From Bacillota bacterium (GTDB taxonomy: Bacteria > Bacillota > Clostridia > Peptostreptococcales > Anaerovoracaceae), in assembly GCA_017459895.1 (NCBI GenBank), contig JAFUCA010000036.1:38357-102356 (forward strand): 64,000 nt of DNA. Reading direction: 5' to 3'. Position 1 is the stretch's first letter. Each line of letters begins with the position of its first letter. A program made the position numbers and the translations under genes. Positions 9,469 through 18,727 of this stretch are shown in pieces. The notes under the pieces are model-generated. The model ran no database searches, was not told the origin of the DNA, and worked only from the letters and a program-made list of their open reading frames with translations.

Positions 9469-9741
9469 ATGAAGACACGCAAGACCCCCATGCGGCGCTG
9501 CGCCGGGTGCATGGAATCAAAACCGAAGAACGAGCTGCTGCGGATCGCCTGCTACGAAGGAGTCGTCAGCGTGGATCCCACCGGCAAGGCCAAGGGAAGG
9601 GGCATCTACATCTGTCCCTCCGAGGACTGCCTGGCAAAGGCCAAAAAGAAAAAGGCACTGCAGCGCAGCTTCGGAGCCGAGCTGACACAGGAGCAGGAAG
9701 ACCAGCTTTTGCAGGAGATCAGAGAATATGATGCCCGATAA
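9469..9741 (+). CDS. rnpM: YlxR family RNA-binding protein (RNase P modulator)
   Basis: Small protein of 90 residues with the family signature TPMRRCAGCMESKPKNELLRI and GRGIYICPSEDC, including conserved Cys pairs. YlxR is a conserved nusA-infB neighbour, reported to bind and modulate RNase P and renamed RnpM. It begins 2 bp after nusA and overlaps ylxQ by 14 bp. Confidence 0.9.
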   Translation: MKTRKTPMRRCAGCMESKPKNELLRIACYEGVVSVDPTGKAKGRGIYICPSEDCLAKAKKKKALQRSFGAELTQEQEDQLLQEIREYDAR

Positions 9742-10060
9742 AGTGCTCCGCTATCTGGGGTTTGCGAAAAAAGCAGGGCAGCTCGTTTCGGGCGTGAACA
9801 CCTGCACCTATACGATGCACCGGGGCAAGGCGGCTCTGGTGATTCTCGCGGAGGATATCTCGGAGAACAGCGAGAAAAAGATAATGAAAGAAATCCGCAA
9901 AAGCGGATCGGATTTCGTGAAATACGGAACCATAGAAGACCTGTCCCACGCCGTGGGGCAGGCAGGAAGAAGTGTATTTGCTATCACAGATGATCAATTC
10001 GCAAAAACGATTCTGAATGAAATCATGCGGGAAAAGGATAAAAGGAGGATGTGCGAATGA
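9728..10060 (+). CDS. ylxQ: Ribosomal protein L7Ae family RNA-binding protein YlxQ
   Basis: 110 residues with the L7Ae/L30e fold pattern: LRYLGFAKKAGQLVSG at the N-terminus and ALVILAEDISENS in the middle. The family binds kink-turn RNA. The exact role of YlxQ is unknown, but it is a fixed member of the nusA-infB operon. It overlaps infB at ATGA (10057-10060). Confidence 0.9.
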   Translation: MMPDKVLRYLGFAKKAGQLVSGVNTCTYTMHRGKAALVILAEDISENSEKKIMKEIRKSGSDFVKYGTIEDLSHAVGQAGRSVFAITDDQFAKTILNEIMREKDKRRMCE

Positions 10061-13000
10061 AAATCAGGGATCTGGCGGCAGAACTGAAGCTGACCGGCGA
10101 GGAGGTGCTGGAAAAGGCTAAGAACATGGGTGTTGCCGTCACCAAAGTGACAGATGAACTGTCAGACATCGACCTGACGGCGATCCGAAACACGATCGTC
10201 CGGGGCAGAGAAAAGGCGGAGACCAAGGTGGTCCGGGCCAGCCGCGCGAAGAAGGAGGACAGCGAGAAGAAGGCAGAGGAGCCGAAGCGTACGGTGAAGG
10301 CTGCCAACATTAAGCTGCCCGAAATCAAGAAGCCGGCCAGAAAGACCAGACCGGCTGCAGGAAAGACGGCACCGGCTGCAGGACAGACATCCGGACGGAC
10401 CGCCGCAGCAAGGCAGGAAGGAAGACCGAAGGCGACGGCAGAGAAACCGAAGGTCTCCAAGGCCATGCTGGAGGAGCGGATCGCCCGGGAGAAGGCCGAG
10501 GCGGAAGCAGCCAAGCGCCGCGCCTTTGAGGAAAAGCTGGCCGAAGCCAACCGCCGGCCGCAGGAAGCAGCGGAGGCACCGAAAGCTCCGGAAACAGAAG
10601 AAGTGAAGAAACCGGCCCAGGTCCCGGAAGAGGCGCTGAAGACCGAAGCACCGGCCGCGGCAGAGAAGGCGGCAGAAGCTCCGAAGGCAGAAGCAGCGGC
10701 TCCGGAAGCGCAGCCTGCCGACCAGAAACCGGAAGCACCGGCACAGACCGCGCCGGAGGTCAAGGCGGCACCGGCTGCAGCGGAGACACCCGCTCCGGAG
10801 AAGAAGGCTGAAGCACCGGCCGCAGAACCGAAGAAAGCAGAGAAGACCGAAGCAGCGAAGGAAGCGGCTCCGGCAGAGGCTGCGAAGGCGAAGGAAGCTG
10901 CTAAGCCCGCCGAGGAGAAGCCGCGCAAGCGCAGCGGACTGAAGGTCATCAAGAGAGCTGAGGAAGTCCACAGAGAAGAAGCGCAGGCGGCGGAACGCCG
11001 CAAGGCAGCGCGTGAGAAGAGAGAAGAAGCAAGACGCGGATCAACCGATCGTAAAACCTCCGACCGCAGACCGGCTGACCGCAGAGAGAGAGACAAAGAC
11101 AGAGACGGCCGCAAGGGGGACGGAAGACAGAAACCGTCCGGAGCATCCTCACGTCCATCCCGCAGGACGGATGCGCCGCAGACAGCCGCAGCACCGAAAT
11201 CATCCTCCCACAGAAGCGAGAAGAAGGGCAAGGAACGCGACCGGGATAAGGATCGCGATAAGTTCTCAAGACTGGAGCGGGGCGGCAAGAAGACCGGCAA
11301 GCCCCAGTCCCTGGAGAAGCAGACCAGAAACAAGCGGCACAACAAGCCGAAGGCGGCACCGGAGCCGGAGGTCGAGATCATGGATCTGCCGGCAGGAACC
11401 GTGCTGATCAACGTACCGATCACCGTTGCCGGTTTCGCGGAGCAGACCCAGACCACGGTCTCTCAGATCATCATGACTCTGATGCGCATGGGCGTCATGG
11501 CCAACGTCAACCAGAACCTGGACGAGGATACCGTCGTCCTGCTGGCGGAGGAGCTGGGCATCCAGATCGCCATCGGCAATGTCAATAAGGAAGAAGAATA
11601 TCAGGAAGAGGAAGGCATCGAAAACTTCGAGGACAGAGAGTCCGATCTGAAGCCGAGACCGCCGATCATCACCGTCATGGGTCACGTCGACCACGGCAAG
11701 ACCTCCCTGCTGGATGCCATCCGCAAGACCAACGTCACCGAGTCCGAGTCCGGCGGCATCACCCAGCACATCGGTGCATCCGAGGTCGAGATCAACGGAC
11801 AGAAGATCGTCTTCCTGGATACGCCGGGACATGAGGCGTTCACGGCGATGCGTGCCAGAGGAGCTCATGCCACCGATATCGCGGTGCTGGTCGTCGCGGC
11901 AGATGACGGCGTCATGCCGCAGACCATCGAGTCCATCAGCCACGCCAAGTCCGCCGGTGTTCCCATCATCGTTGCCATCAACAAGATGGATAAGCCGGGG
12001 GCCAATCCGGATATCGTCAAGAAGGAACTGGCCGAGCAGAACATCCTGGTAGAGGACTGGGGCGGCGACGTCATCAGCGTTCCCGTTTCCGCCAAGACCG
12101 GCGAGGGGATCAAGAACCTGCTGGAGATGATCCTGCTGCAGGCGGAGGTCCTGGAGCTGAAGGCCAACCCGGACCGTCTGGCTATGGGTACCGTGCTGGA
12201 AGCCCGTCTGGACAAGGCCAAGGGCCCCGTCGCAAGCCTTCTGGTACTGAACGGTACGCTGAAGGCCGGCAGCAGCATCGTTGCCGGAACCTGCGCGGGA
12301 AAGATCCGTCTGATGACCAACGACAAGGGCGAGAAACTGCGTAAGGCAGGCCCGGCCACGGCGGTGGAGATCCTGGGACTGACGGATGTGCCGGAAGCCG
12401 GCGACGTGTTCAACGCCGTCAGAACTCCGGCCCAGGCCAAGGAGATCGCATACAACCGTCAGCAGAAGGTCAGGGAAGAGGTCCTGGCGAGAAACGCCAG
12501 CACGACGCTGGAGGAACTGTTCAGTCAGATCCAGGCCGGTGAGGTCAAAGAACTGAACCTGATCATCAAGGCGGACGTGCAGGGCTCCGTGGGAGCGATC
12601 GTCACCTCCCTTGAGAAGCTGTCCAACGACGAGGTCAAGGTCAACATCGTTCATACCGGCGTCGGCGCCATCAACGAATCCGACGTCATGCTGGCAGGCA
12701 CATCCGATTCCGTTATCATCGGATTCAACGTCCGTCCCAGCGCGGCCGTTTCCTCCCAGGCGGAGCGGGACGGCATTCAGATCCGTACCTACAACGTCAT
12801 CTACAACATCATCGATGATGTGGAGAACGCCATGAAGGGTATGCTGGATCCGGAGTTCAAGGAAGTCGTTCTTGGCCGGGTCGAGATCCGGACCACCTTC
12901 AAGGTTCCGGGAGTCGGCATCATCGGCGGCGCCTACGTTACCGACGGCAAGGTCGTTCGAAACGAGCAGGTCCGTCTGGTCCGCGACGGCATCGTGATCC

Positions 13001-13155
13001 ACGAGGGCAAGATCTCGTCTCTGAAGCGGTTCAAGGACGATGCCCGGGAGGTCAACCAGGGCTACGAGTGCGGTATCGGCATCGAAAACTACAACGACAT
13101 CAAGGAAGGCGACATCATCGAATGCTTCACCATGGAGGAGATCGAGCGCGCCTAG
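10057..13155 (+). CDS. infB: Translation initiation factor IF-2
   Basis: GTPase that places initiator tRNA on the 30S subunit and promotes subunit joining. AAAGGAGG ends 8 bp before ATG 10057, which I prefer to the in-frame GTG at 10051 that sits too close to it. Residues 1-50 form the IF2_N domain. Residues 60-440 are a low-complexity, Ala/Pro/Glu/Lys-rich stretch followed by a basic Arg/Asp stretch, unusually long. The G domain has GHVDHGKT near residue 545, DTPGHEAF and NKMDKPGA. Domains II-IV follow to the end at about residue 1032. No dispersed repeats occur in this gene. Confidence 0.97.
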   Translation: MKIRDLAAELKLTGEEVLEKAKNMGVAVTKVTDELSDIDLTAIRNTIVRGREKAETKVVRASRAKKEDSEKKAEEPKRTVKAANIKLPEIKKPARKTRPAAGKTAPAAGQTSGRTAAARQEGRPKATAEKPKVSKAMLEERIAREKAEAEAAKRRAFEEKLAEANRRPQEAAEAPKAPETEEVKKPAQVPEEALKTEAPAAAEKAAEAPKAEAAAPEAQPADQKPEAPAQTAPEVKAAPAAAETPAPEKKAEAPAAEPKKAEKTEAAKEAAPAEAAKAKEAAKPAEEKPRKRSGLKVIKRAEEVHREEAQAAERRKAAREKREEARRGSTDRKTSDRRPADRRERDKDRDGRKGDGRQKPSGASSRPSRRTDAPQTAAAPKSSSHRSEKKGKERDRDKDRDKFSRLERGGKKTGKPQSLEKQTRNKRHNKPKAAPEPEVEIMDLPAGTVLINVPITVAGFAEQTQTTVSQIIMTLMRMGVMANVNQNLDEDTVVLLAEELGIQIAIGNVNKEEEYQEEEGIENFEDRESDLKPRPPIITVMGHVDHGKTSLLDAIRKTNVTESESGGITQHIGASEVEINGQKIVFLDTPGHEAFTAMRARGAHATDIAVLVVAADDGVMPQTIESISHAKSAGVPIIVAINKMDKPGANPDIVKKELAEQNILVEDWGGDVISVPVSAKTGEGIKNLLEMILLQAEVLELKANPDRLAMGTVLEARLDKAKGPVASLLVLNGTLKAGSSIVAGTCAGKIRLMTNDKGEKLRKAGPATAVEILGLTDVPEAGDVFNAVRTPAQAKEIAYNRQQKVREEVLARNASTTLEELFSQIQAGEVKELNLIIKADVQGSVGAIVTSLEKLSNDEVKVNIVHTGVGAINESDVMLAGTSDSVIIGFNVRPSAAVSSQAERDGIQIRTYNVIYNIIDDVENAMKGMLDPEFKEVVLGRVEIRTTFKVPGVGIIGGAYVTDGKVVRNEQVRLVRDGIVIHEGKISSLKRFKDDAREVNQGYECGIGIENYNDIKEGDIIECFTMEEIERA

Positions 13156-13176
13156 CATAGAGAAAGAGAGGGGATT

Positions 13177-13560
13177 ATGGCAAAGGGATACCGACCGGAC
13201 CGCATCGGCGAGGAGATCCGCAAGATCATCAGCGATATGCTCCTGCATGGCCTGAAGGATCCGCGGCTGCACTCGCTGATCAGCATCACAGCGGTGGACG
13301 TGACGAGCGACTACAGCTATGCCACCGTCTACTTCACCGTTCTCGGCGCAAAGGCAGGCGAGGGCGAAGATGAGATGGCGGATGTGGCGGCTGGTTTTGA
13401 GAGCTCTAAGGGGTTCATCCGCCGGAGGATCGGCAGCGAGCTTCGCTTGAAGCATACGCCGGAGCTGATCTTCAAGGCGGACCGCTCCGAGGAATACGGA
13501 CGTCACATTGACGAGATCATCGATACGCTGGAATATCACAACGAAGACGAAGAGCAGTAG
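13177..13560 (+). CDS. rbfA: 30S ribosome-binding factor RbfA
   Basis: Assists late 30S maturation by binding near the 5' helix of 16S rRNA. The 127 residues show the KH-like fold pattern: RIGEEIRKIISDML, DPRLHSLISITAVDVTSDYS, then the C-terminal FIRRRIGSELRLKHTPEL. The ribosome binding site is GAGGGG. It lies between infB and nrnA, as usual. Confidence 0.95.
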   Translation: MAKGYRPDRIGEEIRKIISDMLLHGLKDPRLHSLISITAVDVTSDYSYATVYFTVLGAKAGEGEDEMADVAAGFESSKGFIRRRIGSELRLKHTPELIFKADRSEEYGRHIDEIIDTLEYHNEDEEQ

Positions 13561-13569
13561 AAGGCGAAG

Positions 13570-14622
13570 ATGAGCATATTTGCGAACGCAACATTAAAAG
13601 AACTGGGAAAACTACTGGCAGGCGCAGACAGCGTCCTGCTTTTTTCCCATGTAAACCCGGATCCGGACGCCATCGGATCCGCCATGGCGCTGTGCCTGGC
13701 CCTTCGCCGGCAGGGAGTGCGCTCCTTTGTCGTGCTGGATGAGCCGGTGCCGAGATACCTGCGCTTTCTGGAGGAAGGTCTGGAAGAGGCGGAAGAGACC
13801 GGAGCCGGCCTTTGGGGCTCCCCGCTGACGACGGATCCGGATGTGATCCCGGATCCTGAGATCAGCCTTTGCATCGACTGCTCCGAGGATTACCGGATCG
13901 GGGAACGCAGGACGAGCTTCGCCCGGGGAGAGGTGACGGCGGCCATCGACCATCACCAGGCAAAGGAATGCGACCGGGACTATTACTATATCGATAACGA
14001 GGCGGCGGCGTGCTGTCAGATCGTGTATCAGCTGATGCGGGAGATGGACTGGCCGCTGGACCGGAAGTGCGCGGAGCTGCTTTACACGGGGCTGAACGGG
14101 GATACGGGCTGCTTCATGCACTCCAATACCACGGCTCAGGTTCACCGGATGGCGGCGGATCTGCTGGAATTTGGAGTTGACATAAACAAGGTTAATGTCA
14201 ACTTGTATCAAAGCAAGGACCTGCGGGAGGTACGGCTGGAATCCCGCATTCTGCAGCATCTGGAGCTGTTCGCGGACGGAAAGGCTGTGATCTCTGCGGC
14301 GTCACAGGAGGACTACGATGCCTGCGGCGCAGGGCCGGAGCACGCCGGTCAGGTGATCGATCAGCTGCGGGTGATCGACGGCGTCGAGATCGCCGCATTT
14401 CTGCGGCAGGACGGCGATAAGGTCCGGGGAACCATGCGGTCGAAGACCGCCGGTAATGTGGCACGGATCGCCGGAGAATTCGGCGGCGGAGGTCACATTA
14501 AGGCGGCCGGCTTTACGTCGGAGCTTCCGATGGAGGAACTGTATCCCAGGGTGCAGAAGGCGATCGCAGCGGAGATCCGGCGGATGGACGGTGCGGGCGA
14601 AGCATCGCGAGGCGTGCGATGA
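13570..14622 (+). CDS. nrnA: DHH family oligoribonuclease / 3'-phosphoadenosine phosphatase
   Basis: NrnA degrades short oligoribonucleotides and hydrolyses pAp, acting in RNA turnover. DHH-domain motifs are HVNPDPDAIGSA near residue 25, CIDCS and AIDHHQ; the DHHA1 domain ends in GGGHIKAAGF, which binds substrate. All Asp/His manganese ligands are visible. Its length of 350 residues is slightly above the typical 310-330. It overlaps truB by 4 bp. Confidence 0.93.
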   Translation: MSIFANATLKELGKLLAGADSVLLFSHVNPDPDAIGSAMALCLALRRQGVRSFVVLDEPVPRYLRFLEEGLEEAEETGAGLWGSPLTTDPDVIPDPEISLCIDCSEDYRIGERRTSFARGEVTAAIDHHQAKECDRDYYYIDNEAAACCQIVYQLMREMDWPLDRKCAELLYTGLNGDTGCFMHSNTTAQVHRMAADLLEFGVDINKVNVNLYQSKDLREVRLESRILQHLELFADGKAVISAASQEDYDACGAGPEHAGQVIDQLRVIDGVEIAAFLRQDGDKVRGTMRSKTAGNVARIAGEFGGGGHIKAAGFTSELPMEELYPRVQKAIAAEIRRMDGAGEASRGVR

Positions 14623-15686
14623 AAGACGGAATCCTGGTGCTGAACAAGCCCCGCAGCTGGACTTCCCACGACTGTGTTGCTCTTTGCCGCAGAGTGCTGC
14701 GGCTCAAGGGCGTAAAAAAGATCGGCCACGGAGGAACGCTGGATCCGATGGCGGAAGGCGTGCTCCCGATCTTCATCGGTCAGGCGACCCGGATCATGGA
14801 ATATCTGGATCTGGATTACAAGACCTACACCTGCCGGGTGCAGCTGGGGCTGGTCACCGATACCCAGGATATCTGGGGAACGGTGCTGGAAGAGAAGTCC
14901 TTTGGCGGGATCCGGGAAGAGCAGGTGCGGGAGGCGCTGGCATCGTTTGAAGGAGTCATAGAGCAGATCCCGCCGGTGTATTCTGCGGTGCGCATCGACG
15001 GCAAACGGCTGTACGAGTATGCCCATCAGGGCAGGACGGACGAAGCCGCGCAGCTGGCGAATCTGGCCGCCCGCCGGGTGCACGTGCGGCGGATCACGGT
15101 GCACGAGATCGATATGGAGCAGGGGACACTTTGTTTTACAGCGGAGTGCTCCAAGGGGACCTATATCCGGACCATCTGCGCGGACCTGGGGCAGGCCCTG
15201 GGCTGCGGCGCGGTGATGACCGGCCTGGTGCGAACCGCCATCGGCGGGATCACGCTGGAGGGGGCCGTCAAGGAGGACCCTGCCGCGGGATCCGGCAGGG
15301 CCGTCAGCCCGGAGCAGATCAAAGCCATGGAAGGAGATCCCGCGCTGCTTTCCAGGCTGGAAGGAATGCTGCTTTCGCCCGACCAGCCTTTGCATCGGTT
15401 CGGAGAGATCGTGATGCCGGCGGACCGGGCGAAATACTTCCGGCAGGGAAACAGTATCCGCCTGTATCAGCTGCGAAAGACGGCGCTGCCGCAGATCGAA
15501 GTCAATCCGCTGACCGGAGAGATCCCCCGCAATGCCCGGGGACGGCGCTATGACCGGATCTACCGGGTGTACCAGCAGGAGAACGGACTGTTTCTCGGGA
15601 CCGGCTGCGAGGATCTGCAGGAGGGCGTACTGAAGGCGGACAAGGTGTTTCAGGCTCTGAACGAGCCGAAGAATCAGAAGAAGTAA
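14619..15686 (+). CDS. truB: tRNA pseudouridine(55) synthase TruB
   Basis: Makes pseudouridine 55 in the T-loop of tRNAs. Motif I NKPRSWTSHD is near residue 7, and the catalytic motif GHGGTLDPMAEGVLPI follows, its Asp being the nucleophile. CSKGTYIRTI lies in the middle. At 355 residues it is longer than the usual 300 owing to an extended C-terminal PUA-like part. It overlaps nrnA (ATGA). The repeat at 15383 lies in the 3' third. Confidence 0.95.
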   Translation: MKDGILVLNKPRSWTSHDCVALCRRVLRLKGVKKIGHGGTLDPMAEGVLPIFIGQATRIMEYLDLDYKTYTCRVQLGLVTDTQDIWGTVLEEKSFGGIREEQVREALASFEGVIEQIPPVYSAVRIDGKRLYEYAHQGRTDEAAQLANLAARRVHVRRITVHEIDMEQGTLCFTAECSKGTYIRTICADLGQALGCGAVMTGLVRTAIGGITLEGAVKEDPAAGSGRAVSPEQIKAMEGDPALLSRLEGMLLSPDQPLHRFGEIVMPADRAKYFRQGNSIRLYQLRKTALPQIEVNPLTGEIPRNARGRRYDRIYRVYQQENGLFLGTGCEDLQEGVLKADKVFQALNEPKNQKK

Positions 15687-15707
15687 CCTGAGAGGAAACT
15701 GTTTCAG

Positions 15708-16643
15708 ATGAAATATTTCGAATCACTGGATGATATAAAGCAAATCGACGAGACGGTGGTCGCCCTGGGCAATTTCGACGGGGTGCACAAGGGCCACCAG
15801 CAGATCATCACCCGGACGGTGCGCAGCGCGAAGGCCGTGGGGCTTTCCAGCGCGGTGTTTACCTTTTCGAACCATCCCAGCACGGTGCTGGGGCGCGGGG
15901 AGCCGGTGAAGAACATCCTCTATGCCGAGCAGAAGACGCGGATCATCGAGGAGATGGGGGTGGATTACCTGATCAACATCCCTTTCACGAAGGAGATCCT
16001 GACCATGGAGCCGGAGCGGTTCGTCAAGGAGATCCTGGTGGACCGGCTGCGGATCCGCGAGGCCTACTGCGGCTTCAATTACTCTTTCGGCTATAAGGCG
16101 TCGGGCACGCCGGAGGTGCTGATGCATGAGGGGCTTCAGCACGGCTTCGGTCTGCATGTGCAGGAGCCGTATAAGATCGACGACATCGTGGTCAGCAGCA
16201 CCTACATCCGCCAGCTGATCGCGGAAGGCCGCATGGAGGAGGTCACGAAGTTCATGGGCCGGATGTACGACATTGGCGGGGAGGTCATCGTCGGCAACAA
16301 GCTGGGGCGCACCATCGGTTTTCCGACCATGAATCTGGTGATCGATGAGACCATGGTCACGCCGCCCAACGGCGTCTACATCACGTTCTGCACCGTCGAC
16401 GGGATCCGTTATCCGGCGGTGACCAATGTGGGGAACAAGCCCACCATCGGCGAATACGCCAAGAACATCGAGACCCATGTGTTTAACTACGACGCAGATG
16501 CCTACGGCAAGCACATCGAGGTGGAGTTTGTCAAGTGGACCCGCCCGGAGCAGAAGTTCGCCGGAATCGAGGAGCTGAAGAAACAGATCCAGAGCGACTG
16601 CATCACAGCCAAGGCGTTCCACCGGGAGAAGGGGATGCTTTAG
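15708..16643 (+). CDS. ribF: Bifunctional riboflavin kinase / FAD synthetase
   Basis: Makes FMN from riboflavin, then FAD. The N-terminal adenylyltransferase part has VALGNFDGVHKGHQ near residue 18 and VSSTYIRQLI; the C-terminal kinase has GRTIGFPTMNL and NGVYITFCTV. Full length at 311 residues. It is the last gene of the rimP operon, with ribosome binding site GAGGAA. The many flavoenzymes encoded in this window depend on its product. Confidence 0.96.
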   Translation: MKYFESLDDIKQIDETVVALGNFDGVHKGHQQIITRTVRSAKAVGLSSAVFTFSNHPSTVLGRGEPVKNILYAEQKTRIIEEMGVDYLINIPFTKEILTMEPERFVKEILVDRLRIREAYCGFNYSFGYKASGTPEVLMHEGLQHGFGLHVQEPYKIDDIVVSSTYIRQLIAEGRMEEVTKFMGRMYDIGGEVIVGNKLGRTIGFPTMNLVIDETMVTPPNGVYITFCTVDGIRYPAVTNVGNKPTIGEYAKNIETHVFNYDADAYGKHIEVEFVKWTRPEQKFAGIEELKKQIQSDCITAKAFHREKGML

Positions 16644-16673
16644 GCAGAACAGCCTTTGTACGAAAATTAGTAC

Positions 16674-16702
16674 TTGCATCTGCGGGGCAGAAGTGTTATA
16701 TT
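16674..16702 (+). promoter_or_regulatory. Promoter of tRNA-Pro
   Basis: TTGCAT (16674-16679), 17-bp spacer, TATATT (16697-16702), about 30 bp before the mature tRNA. Confidence 0.6.
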
Positions 16703-16732
16703 AGTACCGTTGCCGATTCAATTAGGCAATGC

Positions 16733-16809
16733 CGGGATGTGGCTCAGCTTGGTAGAGCGTTGCGTTCGGGACGCAAAGGCCGCTGGTTCGAATCCAGTCA
16801 TCCCGACCA
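16733..16809 (+). tRNA. tRNA-Pro, anticodon CGG
   Basis: A 77-nt cloverleaf. Acceptor arms CGGGATG and CATCCCG, D arm GCTC/GAGC, anticodon stem TTGCG/CGCAA with loop TTCGGGA (anticodon CGG), T arm GCTGG/CCAGT with TTCGAAT, and an encoded CCA end. It has its own promoter upstream and a terminator downstream. Confidence 0.96.
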
Positions 16810-16812
16810 GAG

Positions 16813-16858
16813 AAAAACCGCTTGGTTATTGAATTTTCAGTAATCAGGCGGTTTTTTA
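16813..16858 (+). terminator. Intrinsic terminator after tRNA-Pro
   Basis: AAAAACCGC and GCGGTTTTTT enclose an imperfect inner stem; the second arm runs into a T tract. It starts 4 nt after the CCA end. Confidence 0.85.
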
Positions 16859-16971
16859 TTTCTCCAATGTTGCAAATCAGACTGAAATCGTCTACAATGG
16901 AACCTGTATAATTATAAACCGAAACCTTGGGATGTTTAGGTTTTCGATCATAGAGAACGGGAGAAAAGACC

Positions 16972-18240
16972 ATGAAAGACGCGACAAAATGCCTGCACGC
17001 AGGATACCATCCGAAGAATACCGAACCCAGAGTTCTGCCGATCGTTCAGAGCACGACCTATGTGTACGATTCCACAGAGGACGTAGCCGCGGTGTTCGAC
17101 GATCCGACCAGATCCCTGATCTATTCCCGATTCGCCAACCCGACGGTCATGGCGGTGGAGGAGAAGATCGCGGAGCTGGAGGGCGGCGTTGCGGCCATGT
17201 GCACTTCCTCCGGTCAGGCGGCATCCCTGCTTTCGGTGCTGAACCTCTGCCAGGCGGGGGACAGCATCATCAGTTCCGCCGAGATCTACGGCGGGACAAT
17301 CAACCTGTTTGCCTTCACCCTGAAGAAGCTGGGGATCGAGTGCATCTTTGTTGACCGGGACGCAAGCGATGAGGAGATCCACGCGGCATTCAAGCCCAAT
17401 ACCAAGCTGATCTTCGGCGAGACGCTGGCCAATCCGGCGCTGACCGTGTTCGACATCGAGCGGTTTGCAAACATTGCTCATGAGCATCGCGTGCCGCTGA
17501 TCATCGACAACACCTTTGCCACACCGATCCTGTGCAAGCCCTTCGAATTCGGCGCGGACATCGTGGTGCATTCCACGACCAAGTACATGGACGGCCACGC
17601 GGTGCAGGGCGGCGGCGTCATCGTCGACTCCGGCAAGTTTGACTGGACCAGCGGCAACTTCCCCGAGCTGACAGAGCCGGACGAATCCTATCACGGGATC
17701 ATTTACACAGAAACCTACGGCAATCTGGCCTATATCCTGAAAGCCCGGATGCAGCTGATGCGTGACTTCGGATGCTATCCCGCAGCCCATTCAGCCTTTC
17801 TGCTGAACCTGGGGCTGGAGACGCTGCCCGTGCGGATGAAGCAGTACTGCGAAAACGCCCTGGCCGTTGCGAAGTACCTGGAGGCCTGCGATCTCGTGGA
17901 GAGCGTCCACTATCCGGGGCTGGAGTCCGATCCGTGCTATGAGCTGGGCAGGAAGTATCTCAAAGGCTGCAGCGGCGTCATTTCCTTCGTGATCAAGGGC
18001 GGCCGGGAGACGGCGATGAAGTTCATGGATTCCCTGCAGCTGGCTTCCAACGAGGTTCACGTTGCCGACATCCGCACCTGCGTGCTCCATCCGGCCAGCG
18101 AGACCCACCGGCAGCTGACCGACGAACAGCTGGTGGCCGCCGGCATCGAAGCGGGGATGATCCGGCTTTCGGTAGGCCTGGAGGATATCGATGATATTCT
18201 GGCGGATCTGGAGCAGGGATTTGCAAAGGCTGGAGCATAG
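16972..18240 (+). CDS. metY: O-acetylhomoserine sulfhydrylase (Cys/Met PLP enzyme)
   Basis: PLP enzyme of the Cys/Met metabolism family that makes homocysteine from O-acetylhomoserine and sulfide. Seen: TKCLHAGYHP at the start, YSRFANPTV, SSGQAA, DNTFATPILC, and the PLP lysine in STTKYMDGH. The length of 422 residues suits the OAH sulfhydrylase branch better than gamma-lyases (about 400). metA lies one gene downstream. A TATAAT (16907-16912) upstream is the likely -10; the ribosome binding site is GGGAG. I see no S-box or T-box in the leader. Methionine gamma-lyase is the alternative. The repeat at 18223 sits at the C-terminus (FAKAGA). Confidence 0.85.
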   Translation: MKDATKCLHAGYHPKNTEPRVLPIVQSTTYVYDSTEDVAAVFDDPTRSLIYSRFANPTVMAVEEKIAELEGGVAAMCTSSGQAASLLSVLNLCQAGDSIISSAEIYGGTINLFAFTLKKLGIECIFVDRDASDEEIHAAFKPNTKLIFGETLANPALTVFDIERFANIAHEHRVPLIIDNTFATPILCKPFEFGADIVVHSTTKYMDGHAVQGGGVIVDSGKFDWTSGNFPELTEPDESYHGIIYTETYGNLAYILKARMQLMRDFGCYPAAHSAFLLNLGLETLPVRMKQYCENALAVAKYLEACDLVESVHYPGLESDPCYELGRKYLKGCSGVISFVIKGGRETAMKFMDSLQLASNEVHVADIRTCVLHPASETHRQLTDEQLVAAGIEAGMIRLSVGLEDIDDILADLEQGFAKAGA

Positions 18241-18258
18241 ATATAGGAGAATTCACGG

Positions 18259-18711
18259 ATGAATATTGAAGAAAAAGTTCAGGAAATCGTCAGCAATGTC
18301 CGTCATAACGGCGGCGGTATGCTGAGCAATATGCTGGAACCGGAGTATCTTTCCTGTGATCCGGTGAAAAAACAGACCAGGATCCGTTATAAGCGGTTCA
18401 AATGGGAAGAGAACGGCCGGGGCGAGGTCCACGGCGGAGTCATCTCCGCGATGATGGATACCGCCATGGGTGTTACAGCGATGGCATTTCTCGATCACGA
18501 CGTGTCGACAGCGGATATGTCCATCAGTTTTGTCCGGCCTTTCGCGGGAAGAGCCTTTGTGATCGAGTCCGAGGTAATCCACCTGGGGCAGAGGATCGTC
18601 CGGCTGACCGCCCGGGCCTTTGACGAGGAGACGGGTAAGCTCCTCGCGTCCGGCACGACCAACTTCATGCCGGTCAGCTATGAGAAGCATAAGGGAATTT
18701 TGGGAGTATAG
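18259..18711 (+). CDS. PaaI-family hotdog-fold thioesterase
   Basis: 150 residues with the hotdog pattern GEVHGGVISAMMDTAMGVTA, which resembles the PaaI/YigI acyl-CoA thioesterases (HGG and the helix after it), then MSISFVRPFAG. Substrate cannot be read from the sequence. Ribosome binding site ATAGGAG. It lies between metY and metA with short gaps, so probably co-transcribed, although no link to methionine is evident. Confidence 0.75.
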   Translation: MNIEEKVQEIVSNVRHNGGGMLSNMLEPEYLSCDPVKKQTRIRYKRFKWEENGRGEVHGGVISAMMDTAMGVTAMAFLDHDVSTADMSISFVRPFAGRAFVIESEVIHLGQRIVRLTARAFDEETGKLLASGTTNFMPVSYEKHKGILGV

Positions 18712-18727
18712 ACAGGAGTTTAGAAGT

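Noticed and set aside
16661-16971. S-box or other methionine riboswitch before metY
   Set aside because: The gap is taken by tRNA-Pro, its terminator and a short leader; no S-box core is visible.
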